Assembly: GCA_964640385.1 (NCBI GenBank)
Contig: CAZXFL010000023.1
Coordinates: 1 to 30,934 of the forward strand
Direction of reading: 5' to 3'
Source: JBBDIK01 sp964640385
GTDB lineage: Bacteria; Actinomycetota; UBA4738; JBBDHU01
DNA: 30,934 bases
The translations under genes and the position numbers were made by a program. Of the stretch, positions 8,138 through 16,197 are shown piece by piece. Position 1 is the first letter of the stretch; each line of letters opens with the position of its first letter. The notes beneath the pieces were generated by a model, which ran no database searches, was not told the DNA's origin, and saw only the letters and a program-made list of their open reading frames with translations.

Positions 8138-9283
8138 GTGGATCTCTACGAGCACATGGGCAAGGATCTGTTCCGGGCCCACGGCATCCCGACACCTCGG
8201 GGGATCGTCGCCGTGTCCGGCGAAGCCGCGGCGAGGGCGACCGAGGAGCTCGGCGGCAGGTCCGTGGTCAAGGTGCAGGTCCAAATCGGCGGGCGCGGCA
8301 AGGGCGGCGGGGTCGTGTTGGTCGATTCGCCGCAGCGCGCGGCCGACGAGGCCGATCGGATGCTGCGCGAGGGCTTCGAGGACATGCCGGTTACGCAGGT
8401 CCTGGTCGAAGAACTGCTCCCGATCAAGCGCGAGTTCTACACGTCGCTCGTCCTCGACCGTTCCGCCGGCGACTACCTCGCGATGATGACGGCCGAGGGC
8501 GGGATGGACATCGAGGAGGTCGCGCGGGTCAAGCCGGAGGCGCTGCGGCGGGTTCACGTCGATCCGCTGCTCGGTCTGCGCTCGTACCACGTGCGGAACC
8601 TGGTCGAGGTCCTTCCCGCAGACGCCCGGACGGGCGCCGCCGACGTTCTGACGAAGATGTTCGTGATGCTGACTGAGATGGATGCGACGCTCGTCGAGGT
8701 GAATCCGCTGGTGCAGCTGGAGGACGGGATCATCCTGGCGCTCGACTCGAAGGTGACTATCGACGACAACGCGCTGTTCCGCCACCCGGACATCGAGGCG
8801 CTCAAGGAGCACTTCCCGATCGATCGCGTGGAGAGGCGCGCGAAGGATGCGGGCCTGCAATACGTGAAGCTCGATGGCGAGGTCGGGATCATCGGCAACG
8901 GGGCCGGTCTGGTCATGTCGACGCTGGACGTCGTCGCGCAAGCCGGCGCGAGAGCGGCGAACTTCCTGGACATCGGCGGTGGCGCGAGCGCCGACACGAT
9001 GGCGACATCCATGGAGGTCATCCTTTCGGATCCCGCGGTCAAAGCCGTGTTCATCAACATCTTCGGGGGGATCACCCGGTGCGACGTCGTCGCCAACGGC
9101 GTGCTGGAAGCGTTGGAGCGGGTCGAGGCGACCGTTCCGATCGTCGTTCGCCTGGATGGGACCAATGCCGAGGCGGGGCGGCGGATCCTCGCTGAGGCGG
9201 CCCACCCCAGGATCGTGTCGGCCCCGACGATGCTCGGGGCCGCGAAGCGAGCAGCCGAGCTGGCGAACGGCGCTCCCGCATGA
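8138..9283 (+). CDS. sucC: Succinyl-CoA ligase, beta subunit
   Basis: A 381-residue subunit of ADP/GDP-forming succinyl-CoA synthetase, the substrate-level phosphorylation step of the TCA cycle. The N-terminal ATP-grasp fold shows KVQVQIGGRGKGGGV at about 45-60. The segment EVNPLV lies near 187, and the C-terminal flavodoxin-like domain has NIFGGITRCDVVANG near 308-322. Length is normal for SucC (about 385-390). The GTG start directly follows the stop of mcmA2 (TAGGTG), with GGCGGAG inside mcmA2 as ribosome site, so these genes are co-transcribed. The end overlaps sucD by four bases. Confidence 0.97.
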   Translation: MDLYEHMGKDLFRAHGIPTPRGIVAVSGEAAARATEELGGRSVVKVQVQIGGRGKGGGVVLVDSPQRAADEADRMLREGFEDMPVTQVLVEELLPIKREFYTSLVLDRSAGDYLAMMTAEGGMDIEEVARVKPEALRRVHVDPLLGLRSYHVRNLVEVLPADARTGAADVLTKMFVMLTEMDATLVEVNPLVQLEDGIILALDSKVTIDDNALFRHPDIEALKEHFPIDRVERRAKDAGLQYVKLDGEVGIIGNGAGLVMSTLDVVAQAGARAANFLDIGGGASADTMATSMEVILSDPAVKAVFINIFGGITRCDVVANGVLEALERVEATVPIVVRLDGTNAEAGRRILAEAAHPRIVSAPTMLGAAKRAAELANGAPA

Positions 9284-10149
9284 GCATCCTCATCGACGCC
9301 ACCAGCCGGCTCGTGGTCCAAGGCATCACCGGAAAAGAGGGGACGTTCCACACCCTCCGCAACCGGGACTACGGGACGAACGTCGTCGCCGGGGTGACGC
9401 CGGGGAAGGCCGGTCAGGACGTCGAGGGCATCCCGGTGTTCGAGACGGTCGCGGATGCGGTGCGCGAGGAGGGTGCCAACACGGCGATGGTGTTCGTGCC
9501 GCCGCGGTTCGCTGCCGAAGCCATCCTGGAAGCGGCGGACGCCGGTGTCCGGCTCGTGGTCTGCATCACCGAAGGCATCCCGGTCAAGGATATGGCCGAG
9601 GTCCACGCCTACCTGAAGTCCACCGACACCCTCCTAGTCGGTCCCAACTGCCCGGGTGTCATCTCGCCGGGCGTTGCGAACGTCGGCATCATCCCCGGTG
9701 AGGTCTGCATGCCCGGCCGGGTGGGGTTCGTGTCGCGATCGGGAACGCTCGTCTATCAGATCGTGCACGAGCTGACCCAACGGGGCATCGGCCAGTCGAC
9801 GTGCGTCGGGATGGGCGGCGATCCGGTGCACGGGATCGGGTTCATCGAGTCGCTCGATCTGTTCGAGGCGGACGAAGGCACCGACGTGATGATCATGACC
9901 GGCGAGATCGGCGGCGACGACGAGGAGCGGGCCGCCGCGCACGTGCGCGAGCACATCACCAAGCCGGTGTTCGCCTACATCGCGGGCTTCGAGGCGCCAC
10001 CCGGGAAGCGGATGGGGCATGCCGGTGCCATCGTCACGGGCTCGGAAGGGACGGCGGCGGCCAAAGCCGAGGCCCTGGAAGCGGCCAGGGTCAACGTCGG
10101 CCGCACCCCGACGGACGTTGCCTCCCTCGTGGCGAAGGCGCTCGGTTGA
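9280..10149 (+). CDS. sucD: Succinyl-CoA ligase, alpha subunit
   Basis: A 289-residue CoA-binding subunit that carries the phosphohistidine intermediate. The N-terminal Rossmann domain includes VQGITGKEG (about 12-20). VGPNCPGVISP lies near 121. The phosphorylated His is His247 in KRMGHAGAIV, matching His246 of the E. coli enzyme. Length is the family norm. The start overlaps the sucC stop as ATGA, so the two subunits are translationally coupled. The following 81-base gap holds a promoter candidate for the next gene. Confidence 0.97.
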   Translation: MSILIDATSRLVVQGITGKEGTFHTLRNRDYGTNVVAGVTPGKAGQDVEGIPVFETVADAVREEGANTAMVFVPPRFAAEAILEAADAGVRLVVCITEGIPVKDMAEVHAYLKSTDTLLVGPNCPGVISPGVANVGIIPGEVCMPGRVGFVSRSGTLVYQIVHELTQRGIGQSTCVGMGGDPVHGIGFIESLDLFEADEGTDVMIMTGEIGGDDEERAAAHVREHITKPVFAYIAGFEAPPGKRMGHAGAIVTGSEGTAAAKAEALEAARVNVGRTPTDVASLVAKALG

Positions 10150-10172
10150 TGGCGCCGCTCTCCGGGGACGTG

Positions 10173-10201
10173 TTGTAGGGATGTCGCTGCCAGCCGATAC
10201 T
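10173..10201 (+). promoter_or_regulatory. Candidate promoter for the zinc-ribbon membrane protein
   Basis: TTGTAG (10173-10178) and GATACT (10196-10201) are spaced by 17 bases. Transcription would start near 10208, leaving a leader of about 23 bases that contains the ribosome site GAGAGGAG (10215-10222) for ATG 10231. The match is moderate (three and four of six bases). Confidence 0.4.
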
Positions 10202-10230
10202 TGGCGGGACCGGCGAGAGGAGCACCCCGG

Positions 10231-11745
10231 ATGACCTGTCCGCACTGTGGAGCCGAGAACGAAGATGCGGCGACCTCCTGCGCCACGTGTGGGCGGGACC
10301 TGGTGGAGTCTGTCCAGTCGCCGTTGACGACGGGGGCGGACTCCCTAGAGTTCGGCGAAGTCCTCCCAGCCGGAACGTCCGGCGGGGCTCCATGGTCCGC
10401 TGGGATCCGGTCCGGCGCGATCATCTTCCTGATCACGGCGATCGTCGGGCAGGCGATCGCCTGGTTCGACTATCTCTTCCTCCCTGGCACGGAGCGGCTG
10501 ACCGTGTCGGGCGTGGCGAAGATCGGTGCGTTGTACCTGGCTTCGTTCAGTCGCATCCCGTTGTCGGTCGATCTGACGATGGGTGGGATGAGCCTGCCGG
10601 CCGAGGTGAGCCTGTCGTTCGGGCTCGTCAGCCTCCTCCTGCTCGTCCTCCTCTACCGTGCCGGGAAGCGCATCGCGAACCAGGCGGGGGGGAACGCCGT
10701 CACGCGGATGGTGCGCGGACTAACGGTGGTTCCGGCCTATGTGGGACTCACCGTCGTGGCCTCGTTGGTGATGACCATCCGGCCGCTGGAGGTCGGCGAC
10801 CAGGTCAGCATCGCGCCCTCGCTGTTCGGATCGCTGCTGTTGCCACTGGCACTCTCGGCCGTTGCCTGCGGGGTGGGTGGGCTCCTCTCCGATCGGGACG
10901 CGCTCTTCCGACAGTGGTCCGCCGGGCGCCGCCTGGCGGGCGCGTTGGTCGGGGGCTGGCGGATGCTCGTGTACGGCATGATCTTCGCGGTGATCGGGCT
11001 CGCAGTGCTGACGGTCATCCGACCCGACGACTCGAAGCTGTATTTCGCGGGGTACCGGGCCGCGACGGGAGATGGCGGAGCGGTCGCGGTCCTGCACAAC
11101 ACCCTCCTCCTGCCCAACGAGGCCGTCATGGTCATGGCTCCCTCGATGGGCGCGTGCGACGGGATCTACGGCACGATGCTCGACTACGAACTGATCTGCT
11201 ACACGAAGTTCCCCTCGGATGCGCCGCCACAGGCACCGGCGACGTCCGATCCACTCTCCGCTCTGGCCGGCTCGCTTCCGCCGCTCGAGGCGCCTCCGGC
11301 CGTCTACCTCATGTTCCTGCTGGTGCCGCTCCTGGCGACGATCCTCGGTGGCCGTTCTGCGGCTCGCGTATCGGAAGCGGCCGGGCGAGGTCAGGGTGCC
11401 CTCAACGGCGCCCTCGCGGGTGTCGTGTTCGGACCTCTTGCCGGGGCCGCCGCATGGTTCGCGGGTATCAGCATCGGATCGGGCAGCGGTGGAGGTCTGG
11501 GGGGTCTCGCGATGGGCGGATCGGTGTTCGTGGGTGCGGGCGCGAAGGGAACGGTGCTGTTCGGCCTCGTGTGGGGAGTTGCCGGTGGAGCGATCGGCGG
11601 CGCGGTCGGTGCCATGCCGACACGCGCCGGTGACGGCGACGCGGAGTCGGAGGACGATGAGCCCGACGAGGCGGATCTCGGGGGTGGCGGCCCGGCACCG
11701 GAAGACGACCCCGGATTCCCAGGTGTTGCGCCGGACCCCGCCTAG
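10231..11745 (+). CDS. Zinc-ribbon polytopic membrane protein, function unknown
   Basis: A 504-residue protein. An N-terminal zinc ribbon has Cys3, Cys6, Cys17 and Cys20 (CPHCG and CATCG). About eight to ten hydrophobic helices follow from residue 65 to 460, several Gly/Ala-rich, such as FGLVSLLLLVLLY and the paired GALAGVVFGPLAGAAAW and GLVWGVAGGAIGGAVGAM. A soluble loop at about 275-340 contains two further cysteines (CDGIYG and ELICY). The C-terminal tail is acidic and Pro-rich. ATG 10231 is chosen because GAGAGGAG lies 8 bases upstream; a TTG at 10201 is in frame but lacks a site. I do not recognise a family beyond the zinc ribbon. Its stop shares CTAG with the convergent neighbour. Confidence 0.75.
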   Translation: MTCPHCGAENEDAATSCATCGRDLVESVQSPLTTGADSLEFGEVLPAGTSGGAPWSAGIRSGAIIFLITAIVGQAIAWFDYLFLPGTERLTVSGVAKIGALYLASFSRIPLSVDLTMGGMSLPAEVSLSFGLVSLLLLVLLYRAGKRIANQAGGNAVTRMVRGLTVVPAYVGLTVVASLVMTIRPLEVGDQVSIAPSLFGSLLLPLALSAVACGVGGLLSDRDALFRQWSAGRRLAGALVGGWRMLVYGMIFAVIGLAVLTVIRPDDSKLYFAGYRAATGDGGAVAVLHNTLLLPNEAVMVMAPSMGACDGIYGTMLDYELICYTKFPSDAPPQAPATSDPLSALAGSLPPLEAPPAVYLMFLLVPLLATILGGRSAARVSEAAGRGQGALNGALAGVVFGPLAGAAAWFAGISIGSGSGGGLGGLAMGGSVFVGAGAKGTVLFGLVWGVAGGAIGGAVGAMPTRAGDGDAESEDDEPDEADLGGGGPAPEDDPGFPGVAPDPA

Positions 11746-12428
11746 TCTTCCGTCGGCTGCACGTACGTGACGGCCTGCTGCGCTTCACGCATCAGCAGGT
11801 AACCGCCGGGAACGGCGATCACTCCACCCAGCAGGGTCACCTTGATCCCCAGCTGCGGGCTGATGACGAATCCGTCCAGGGGGTCGATCCCACCGGTCGA
11901 CATCAGCGCCCAGACGGCTCCGCCGGCGACGACGATCCCCGCGACCATAACCGCGCTCCCGAGGTCCAGTCTGGCCCTCCGACCCAGCGGCTTGGTGGTC
12001 AGCAGGACCCCGATCATCAGGATCGTGAGCCCTCCGACGAGACAGATGAGCCCGGGGATCGACTGGACCCCCGTCCTCGAAGGCAGATCCTCGAGGGCGG
12101 CGCCTTCGAGGAGCGAGAGGCTCATCTTCCACCACGTCAAGAGCGGGGCGAACGAAGCGATCGCGCCGCCGACGATCGAGATCGCCAGACCGAGTGGGCG
12201 GCCCCGCTTCCGCTCCGGGTCGGGTTTCGGGGTCGCGATGACGGGCGGGAGTGGAACCGATCCGACGGCTGCCGGTGGGAGCATGGCCGGGGCCTCTGCA
12301 GCGGTGGTCTGCGCTTCCGGCGTGACCGGCTCGGTGGTGTCCACCGCGTACGGGTCCGGCTTGGACGCCGCGCGCAGGACGATGCGCTTCTTCGGCCTCC
12401 CCTTCGGCGGTTCTTTCCCTTCAGCCAC
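11742..12428 (-). CDS. Four-helix membrane protein, function unknown
   Basis: A 228-residue protein. A basic and Pro-rich cytoplasmic N-terminus (residues 1-78, PKKRIV near 12) precedes four helices at about 79-98, 125-145, 158-176 and 194-213. The first ends in a Trp pair (LLTWW) and the fourth reads GIKVTLLGGVIAVPGGYLL. The fourth helix closely resembles that of the protein at 20881-21555 (GIYVTLVGGVVALIGG), so the two are probably paralogues. I start at GTG 12428 because a TACCCT box lies 6 bases upstream; an in-frame ATG at 12464 would add 12 residues. The stop overlaps that of the plus-strand gene within CTAG. Function is unknown. Confidence 0.7.
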   Translation of the reverse strand: MAEGKEPPKGRPKKRIVLRAASKPDPYAVDTTEPVTPEAQTTAAEAPAMLPPAAVGSVPLPPVIATPKPDPERKRGRPLGLAISIVGGAIASFAPLLTWWKMSLSLLEGAALEDLPSRTGVQSIPGLICLVGGLTILMIGVLLTTKPLGRRARLDLGSAVMVAGIVVAGGAVWALMSTGGIDPLDGFVISPQLGIKVTLLGGVIAVPGGYLLMREAQQAVTYVQPTED

Positions 12429-12434
12429 AGCGCG

Positions 12435-12440
12435 AGGGTA
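12435..12440 (-). promoter_or_regulatory. -10 box for a leaderless membrane-protein gene
   Basis: TACCCT on the minus strand ends 6 bases before GTG 12428 (spacer cgcgct). The position fits a leaderless start. No convincing -35 box is seen. Confidence 0.4.
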
Positions 12441-12485
12441 GATGCCTGCGTCGATGGGGGGCAACCCGGAGGAAGGACATCACCG

Positions 12486-13079
12486 TCAAAGCTCCGCGCG
12501 GGCAGGCGAGCGCGATCCCTTGAGCGAGGCCATGATGGCGACGAACCCGGCGGCCAGCGAAAGCCAGGGACCCACCGAGGATGGACCGAAGGACGGGGGT
12601 CGCAGCAAGTGCAGGAGGGAGCCTGCGATCACCAGGACTGCGAGGAAGCGCAGCGACGTGACCCATCGAGGTCCAGGGGAGAGGTGACGCACGGCGACCG
12701 TACCCCAGATCAGGAGGCCCAGGATCGCCGCGGTGCCGGCGACCATCGACCACCGAGGCGTGAGCCCCCAGGCTCCGAGGAGGCCAGATCCCGGCCCGAA
12801 CCGTTTCCAGGGGATGATCGAAGCCAGCACGGCGGCCGCGAACGCGACCCCGGTCCACAGCAGCGGCGGGCCGCCGCGCCCTGGGGGCTCCGGTTCCAGG
12901 GCGAGGTCAGGGCCGAGGGCGGTCGGTAGGCACTCCGCGCCGAGCACCTGGCCCCGGACGGGCACCGCGCAGCGCACGCACATCGGCCTCCCGCAGCCGT
13001 CGCAATCCGCGATCACGGAGGCGGCAGGGTGGCGCTCGCAGTGTTTCGCGGTCCTGGCCGACCGCTCGTCCAACGACAC
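12486..13079 (-). CDS. Zinc-finger membrane protein, function unknown
   Basis: A 197-residue protein. The N-terminus has a B-box-like cluster of possible zinc ligands: Cys14, His17, Cys26, Cys29, Cys34, Cys37 and Cys50 (CERH, CDGC, CVRC). Four hydrophobic helices follow at about 70-90, 108-127, 140-158 and 168-186, the first ending in IIPW. The topology resembles the neighbouring four-helix protein and the one at 20881-21555, but sequence similarity is faint. The GTG start at 13079 has a TAAGCT box 6 bases upstream, suggesting a leaderless mRNA, and it diverges from purN. The next gene on this strand starts 57 bases after its stop. No function can be assigned. Confidence 0.7.
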   Translation of the reverse strand: MSLDERSARTAKHCERHPAASVIADCDGCGRPMCVRCAVPVRGQVLGAECLPTALGPDLALEPEPPGRGGPPLLWTGVAFAAAVLASIIPWKRFGPGSGLLGAWGLTPRWSMVAGTAAILGLLIWGTVAVRHLSPGPRWVTSLRFLAVLVIAGSLLHLLRPPSFGPSSVGPWLSLAAGFVAIMASLKGSRSPARAEL

Positions 13080-13085
13080 GGGGCA

Positions 13086-13135
13086 AGCTTACGCCGGTCC
13101 GGCGTTCGCCAGCGGGGGTCCCGCGCGGCTAGCAT
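13086..13135. promoter_or_regulatory. Divergent -10 boxes, membrane-protein gene and purN
   Basis: TAAGCT on the minus strand (13091-13086) ends 6 bases before GTG 13079. TAGCAT on the plus strand (13130-13135) ends 7 bases before GTG 13143 of purN. Both placements fit leaderless initiation. Confidence 0.5.
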
Positions 13136-13142
13136 GCCCGCG

Positions 13143-13751
13143 GTGGACGCGCGCGTGGCGGTACTCGCATCCGGGGCAGGGACCAACCTCCAGGCACTAC
13201 TGGATGATGAGGTCACGGGGCCTTGGATCAGCGTCGTCTTCTCGGACCAGGAAGACGCCGGGGCGCTTCAGCGGGCCCGTAACCGAGGGGTCGATGCCGT
13301 GTGGATCGACCCGAAGGTCTACGTGACGCGGGACGACTTCGACGGCGCGGTCGTCGCCGGACTCGGTGCTCGTAGGATCGAGTGCGTGGTGCTCGCCGGG
13401 TACATGCGGATCCTCGGTCCGTCGTTCGTGAAGGCGTACGAGGGCCGCATCCTGAACGTGCACCCGGCGCTGCTGCCGGCGTTCCCGGGAGCCGCCGCGG
13501 TCGCGGGCGCGCTCGCCTACGGCGTGAAGGTGACGGGGGTGACCGTGCACTTCGTCGATGAGGAGGTAGATCACGGGCCGGTGGTGTTCCAGGAACCGAT
13601 CGCGGTACTGCCCGACGACGACTGGGATCCGCTGGAGGCGCGGGTGCATGAGGTCGAGCATCGCCTCTTGCCGGCCGCGGTGAGGGCGTTCGTGCAGGGG
13701 AGGATCTCGGTGGATGGCCGCATCGTCCGCGTGAAGGAGGAAGAGGGATGA
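13143..13751 (+). CDS. purN: Phosphoribosylglycinamide formyltransferase
   Basis: A 202-residue enzyme transferring the formyl group of 10-formyl-tetrahydrofolate to GAR in purine synthesis. The P-loop-like start is VLASGAGTNLQALL. Catalytic residues are Asn105 and His107 in NVHPALLP and Asp143 in EVDHGPVV, aligned with Asn106, His108 and Asp144 of E. coli. The GTG start at 13143 is preferred because TAGCAT ends 7 bases upstream. An ATG three codons earlier (13134) overlaps that box and is the alternative. The gene overlaps purH by four bases (ATGA). Folate cofactor supply is encoded just downstream (folD). Confidence 0.96.
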   Translation: MDARVAVLASGAGTNLQALLDDEVTGPWISVVFSDQEDAGALQRARNRGVDAVWIDPKVYVTRDDFDGAVVAGLGARRIECVVLAGYMRILGPSFVKAYEGRILNVHPALLPAFPGAAAVAGALAYGVKVTGVTVHFVDEEVDHGPVVFQEPIAVLPDDDWDPLEARVHEVEHRLLPAAVRAFVQGRISVDGRIVRVKEEEG

Positions 13752-15289
13752 CCGACGCGCAGCCCATCCGACGGGCGCTGATCGCCGTCTACGACAAGGC
13801 GGGGCTGGTGGACTTCGCGCGCGCCCTGGTCGATCAGGGAGCGGTCATCGTATCGTCGGGTGGCACGGCGAAGGCCCTGGGCGACGCTGGCGTGCCGGTC
13901 ACCTCGGTGGAGGAGGTGACCGGCTCGCCCGAGATGCTCGACGGTCGGGTCAAGACGCTGCATCCGAAGATCCACGGCGGGATCCTGGCCGACCGGCGGG
14001 ATGCGGACCATGTCGCCGAGATCGAGGAGCTCGGCATCGAGCCGTTCGACCTGGTCGCGTGCAACCTCTACCCATTCCGCGAGACGGCCGCGACGGGTGC
14101 GGACTTCGACACGGTGATCGAGAACATCGACATCGGCGGGCCGGCCATGGTGCGGGCGGCGGCGAAGAACCACGCCTCGGTCGCGGTGGTGGTCGATCCG
14201 GCCGACTACGTGGGGCTCCTGGACGAGATCTCGCGCGAAGGTGGACTCACCGATGAGACGATGCGCGAGCTTGCCGCCAAGGCGTACGCGCATACCGCCG
14301 CCTACGACGCCGCGGTCGCATCCTGGTTCGCGGAGCAGGCGAGTGACGGGGGCATGCCGTCCTACGTCGGAGTGGCGTTCGAGAAACTCGAGGACCTGCG
14401 CTACGGCGAGAATCCGCACCAGGGCGCGGCGATCTACCGGGAGGCCGCCGGGACGGGTCCCTTCGGTGGCGCCGAGGTACTGCAGGGCAAGGCGATGTCC
14501 TTCAACAACTGGCTCGATCTGGACGCGGCGTACTCTCTGGTTGCCGAGCTGCCCGAACCGGCCTGCGTCATCGTCAAGCACAACAATCCGTGCGGGGTGG
14601 CCATCGGGGATTCGCTGGCCGACGCGTACCGGAAGGCGTTCGACTGCGACACGGTATCGGCGTTCGGTGGCATCGTCGCGTTCAATCAGCCCGTCGACAC
14701 CCCGGCGGCCGAGGCGATGGCCGACGTCTTCACCGAGGTGGTGGTGGCGCCTGAGTACACCGAGCATGCGCAGGCGGTGTTCGGCGCGCGGGAGAACCTG
14801 CGGGTGGTGCGGGCGCCGCTGCCGTCGAGCGGCGGGCTGGACGTGCGAGGGGTGCCGGGCGGCGCGCTGGTCCAAGACCGCGATGTCGTGGTCGAGCGGC
14901 GCGGCGACTTCGAGGTCGCCTCCGAGCGGCCGCCGACCGAGGAGGAATGGCGCGACCTACTGTTCGCCTGGCGCGTGGCCGCGCGGGTGAAGTCCAACAC
15001 GATCGTGTTCGCGAAGGGCAACGCGACGGTGGGGGTCGGCGCCGGCCAGATGTCACGCGTGGACGCAGCCTGGATCGCGGCGCGAAAGGCTGGTGACCGG
15101 GCGGACGGCGCCGTCATGGCCTCCGACGCGTTCTTCCCGTTCCCGGACGCGGTCGAAGTCGGCGCCGAAGCCGGGGTCACGGCCATCATCCATCCGGGCG
15201 GTTCGATCCGCGACGAGGACGTCCTGAAGGTTGCCGATAGCCACGGGATGGCCGTGGTGGTCACGGGTCGTCGGCACTTCCGACACTGA
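13748..15289 (+). CDS. purH: Bifunctional AICAR transformylase / IMP cyclohydrolase
   Basis: A 513-residue enzyme performing the last two steps to IMP. The N-terminal MGS-like cyclohydrolase domain (about 1-190) begins RRALIAVYDKAGLVDFARAL and contains RVKTLHPKIHGG near 59-70. The transformylase domain contains LRYGENPHQ near 218 and the active-site KHNNPCGVA, with Lys277 and His278. Length fits the family. The start overlaps purN. FolD, 38 bases downstream, supplies the 10-formyl-tetrahydrofolate that both PurN and PurH use, so the cluster is metabolically coherent. Confidence 0.97.
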   Translation: MTDAQPIRRALIAVYDKAGLVDFARALVDQGAVIVSSGGTAKALGDAGVPVTSVEEVTGSPEMLDGRVKTLHPKIHGGILADRRDADHVAEIEELGIEPFDLVACNLYPFRETAATGADFDTVIENIDIGGPAMVRAAAKNHASVAVVVDPADYVGLLDEISREGGLTDETMRELAAKAYAHTAAYDAAVASWFAEQASDGGMPSYVGVAFEKLEDLRYGENPHQGAAIYREAAGTGPFGGAEVLQGKAMSFNNWLDLDAAYSLVAELPEPACVIVKHNNPCGVAIGDSLADAYRKAFDCDTVSAFGGIVAFNQPVDTPAAEAMADVFTEVVVAPEYTEHAQAVFGARENLRVVRAPLPSSGGLDVRGVPGGALVQDRDVVVERRGDFEVASERPPTEEEWRDLLFAWRVAARVKSNTIVFAKGNATVGVGAGQMSRVDAAWIAARKAGDRADGAVMASDAFFPFPDAVEVGAEAGVTAIIHPGGSIRDEDVLKVADSHGMAVVVTGRRHFRH

Positions 15290-15313
15290 GGGTCGGCCCG
15301 ACCTCCCTTGGGC

Positions 15314-15319
15314 TAGGAT
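15314..15319 (+). promoter_or_regulatory. -10 box for folD-metF
   Basis: TAGGAT ends 8 bases before GTG 15328 in the 38-base purH-folD gap. It suggests folD-metF also has its own leaderless promoter in addition to any read-through from purNH. Confidence 0.45.
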
Positions 15320-15327
15320 TCCCGCCC

Positions 15328-16197
15328 GTGACCGCCGAGATCATCTCCGGAACCGAGATCGCCAAGGCCGTGAAGGCCGACGTCGCGAAACGCGTCGAGG
15401 CCTGCAAGGCGGCCGGTGTGCAGCCGAAGCTCGCTGCGATCCTCGTGGACTTCTTCGAGCCCTCCAAGATCTACGTCGGTGCGAAGGAGCGGGCGTGCGA
15501 GGAGGTCGGCATGCTCTCCGAACGCGTGGATCTGCCCGGCGACATCTCGCGCGAGGACTACTTCGCAGAGATCCGGCGGCTGAATGAAGACGACAGCGTG
15601 CACGGGTTCATCGCGCAGCTCCCGGTTCCCGATCCTCTGAACCCCGAGCTGGATATCCAGTCGGCGGTGGACCCGAAGAAGGACGTCGACTGTCTGCACC
15701 CGTACAACGTGGGGCTGATGGCGCGCGGCGAGGCGCTGTTCCTGCCGGCGACCCCCTACGGGATCGTCGAGATGCTCAAGCGAGCGGGGATCTCTACGCA
15801 AGGCGCCGAGGTGTGTGTGGTCGGTCGCGGGGGGCTGGTCGGGATGCCGCTGTCGATCATGCTTGCGCAGAAGTCCGACTACGGGAACGCAACCGTGACG
15901 ATCGTGCATACGGGCACGAAGGACATCGCCGCCCATACGCGTGAGGCCGACATCCTGGTCACGGCCGTCGGGCGTCCGGGGACCATCACCGCCGACATGG
16001 TCAAGCCCGGCGCGGTCGTGATCGATGTCGCGGTGAACCGAACCGACGACGGGCTGGTCGGCGACGTCGAGTTCGACGAGGTCAAGGAGGTGGCCGGCGC
16101 GATCACGCCGGTTCCGGGCGGCGTCGGGCCGATGACCGTGGCGATGCTGATGGTGAACACCGTTGCGGCCGCGGAGGTCGCGGCCGGACGTCGGTGA
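15328..16197 (+). CDS. folD: Methylenetetrahydrofolate dehydrogenase / cyclohydrolase
   Basis: A 289-residue enzyme interconverting 5,10-methylene-, methenyl- and 10-formyl-tetrahydrofolate. Catalytic Tyr49 and Lys53 lie in IYVGAKERACEEVG, and the glutamine in AQLPVPDPL is present. The nucleotide-binding loop GRGGLVGMPLSIML and the C-terminal PGGVGPMTVAML are typical. It departs from common FolD sequences at two conserved spots: DVDCLHPYN where DVDGFHPxN is usual, and PATPYG where PCTPxG is usual. Function is probably kept because the Lys and Asp remain. GTG 15328 follows a -10 box by 8 bases. The end overlaps metF by four bases (GTGA). Confidence 0.93.
   Translation: MTAEIISGTEIAKAVKADVAKRVEACKAAGVQPKLAAILVDFFEPSKIYVGAKERACEEVGMLSERVDLPGDISREDYFAEIRRLNEDDSVHGFIAQLPVPDPLNPELDIQSAVDPKKDVDCLHPYNVGLMARGEALFLPATPYGIVEMLKRAGISTQGAEVCVVGRGGLVGMPLSIMLAQKSDYGNATVTIVHTGTKDIAAHTREADILVTAVGRPGTITADMVKPGAVVIDVAVNRTDDGLVGDVEFDEVKEVAGAITPVPGGVGPMTVAMLMVNTVAAAEVAAGRR

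Noticed and set aside
7493..9205. Upstream extension of the formamidase-like frame to more than 1000 residues
   Set aside because: The extension is antisense to mcmA2 and sucC and has the Arg/His/Asp-rich composition typical of shadows of high-GC genes. The coupled ATG at 7489 is the natural start.
13571..14875. A 434-codon minus-strand frame across purH
   Set aside because: It is antisense to a well-supported purH and lacks a domain, ribosome site or plausible promoter.
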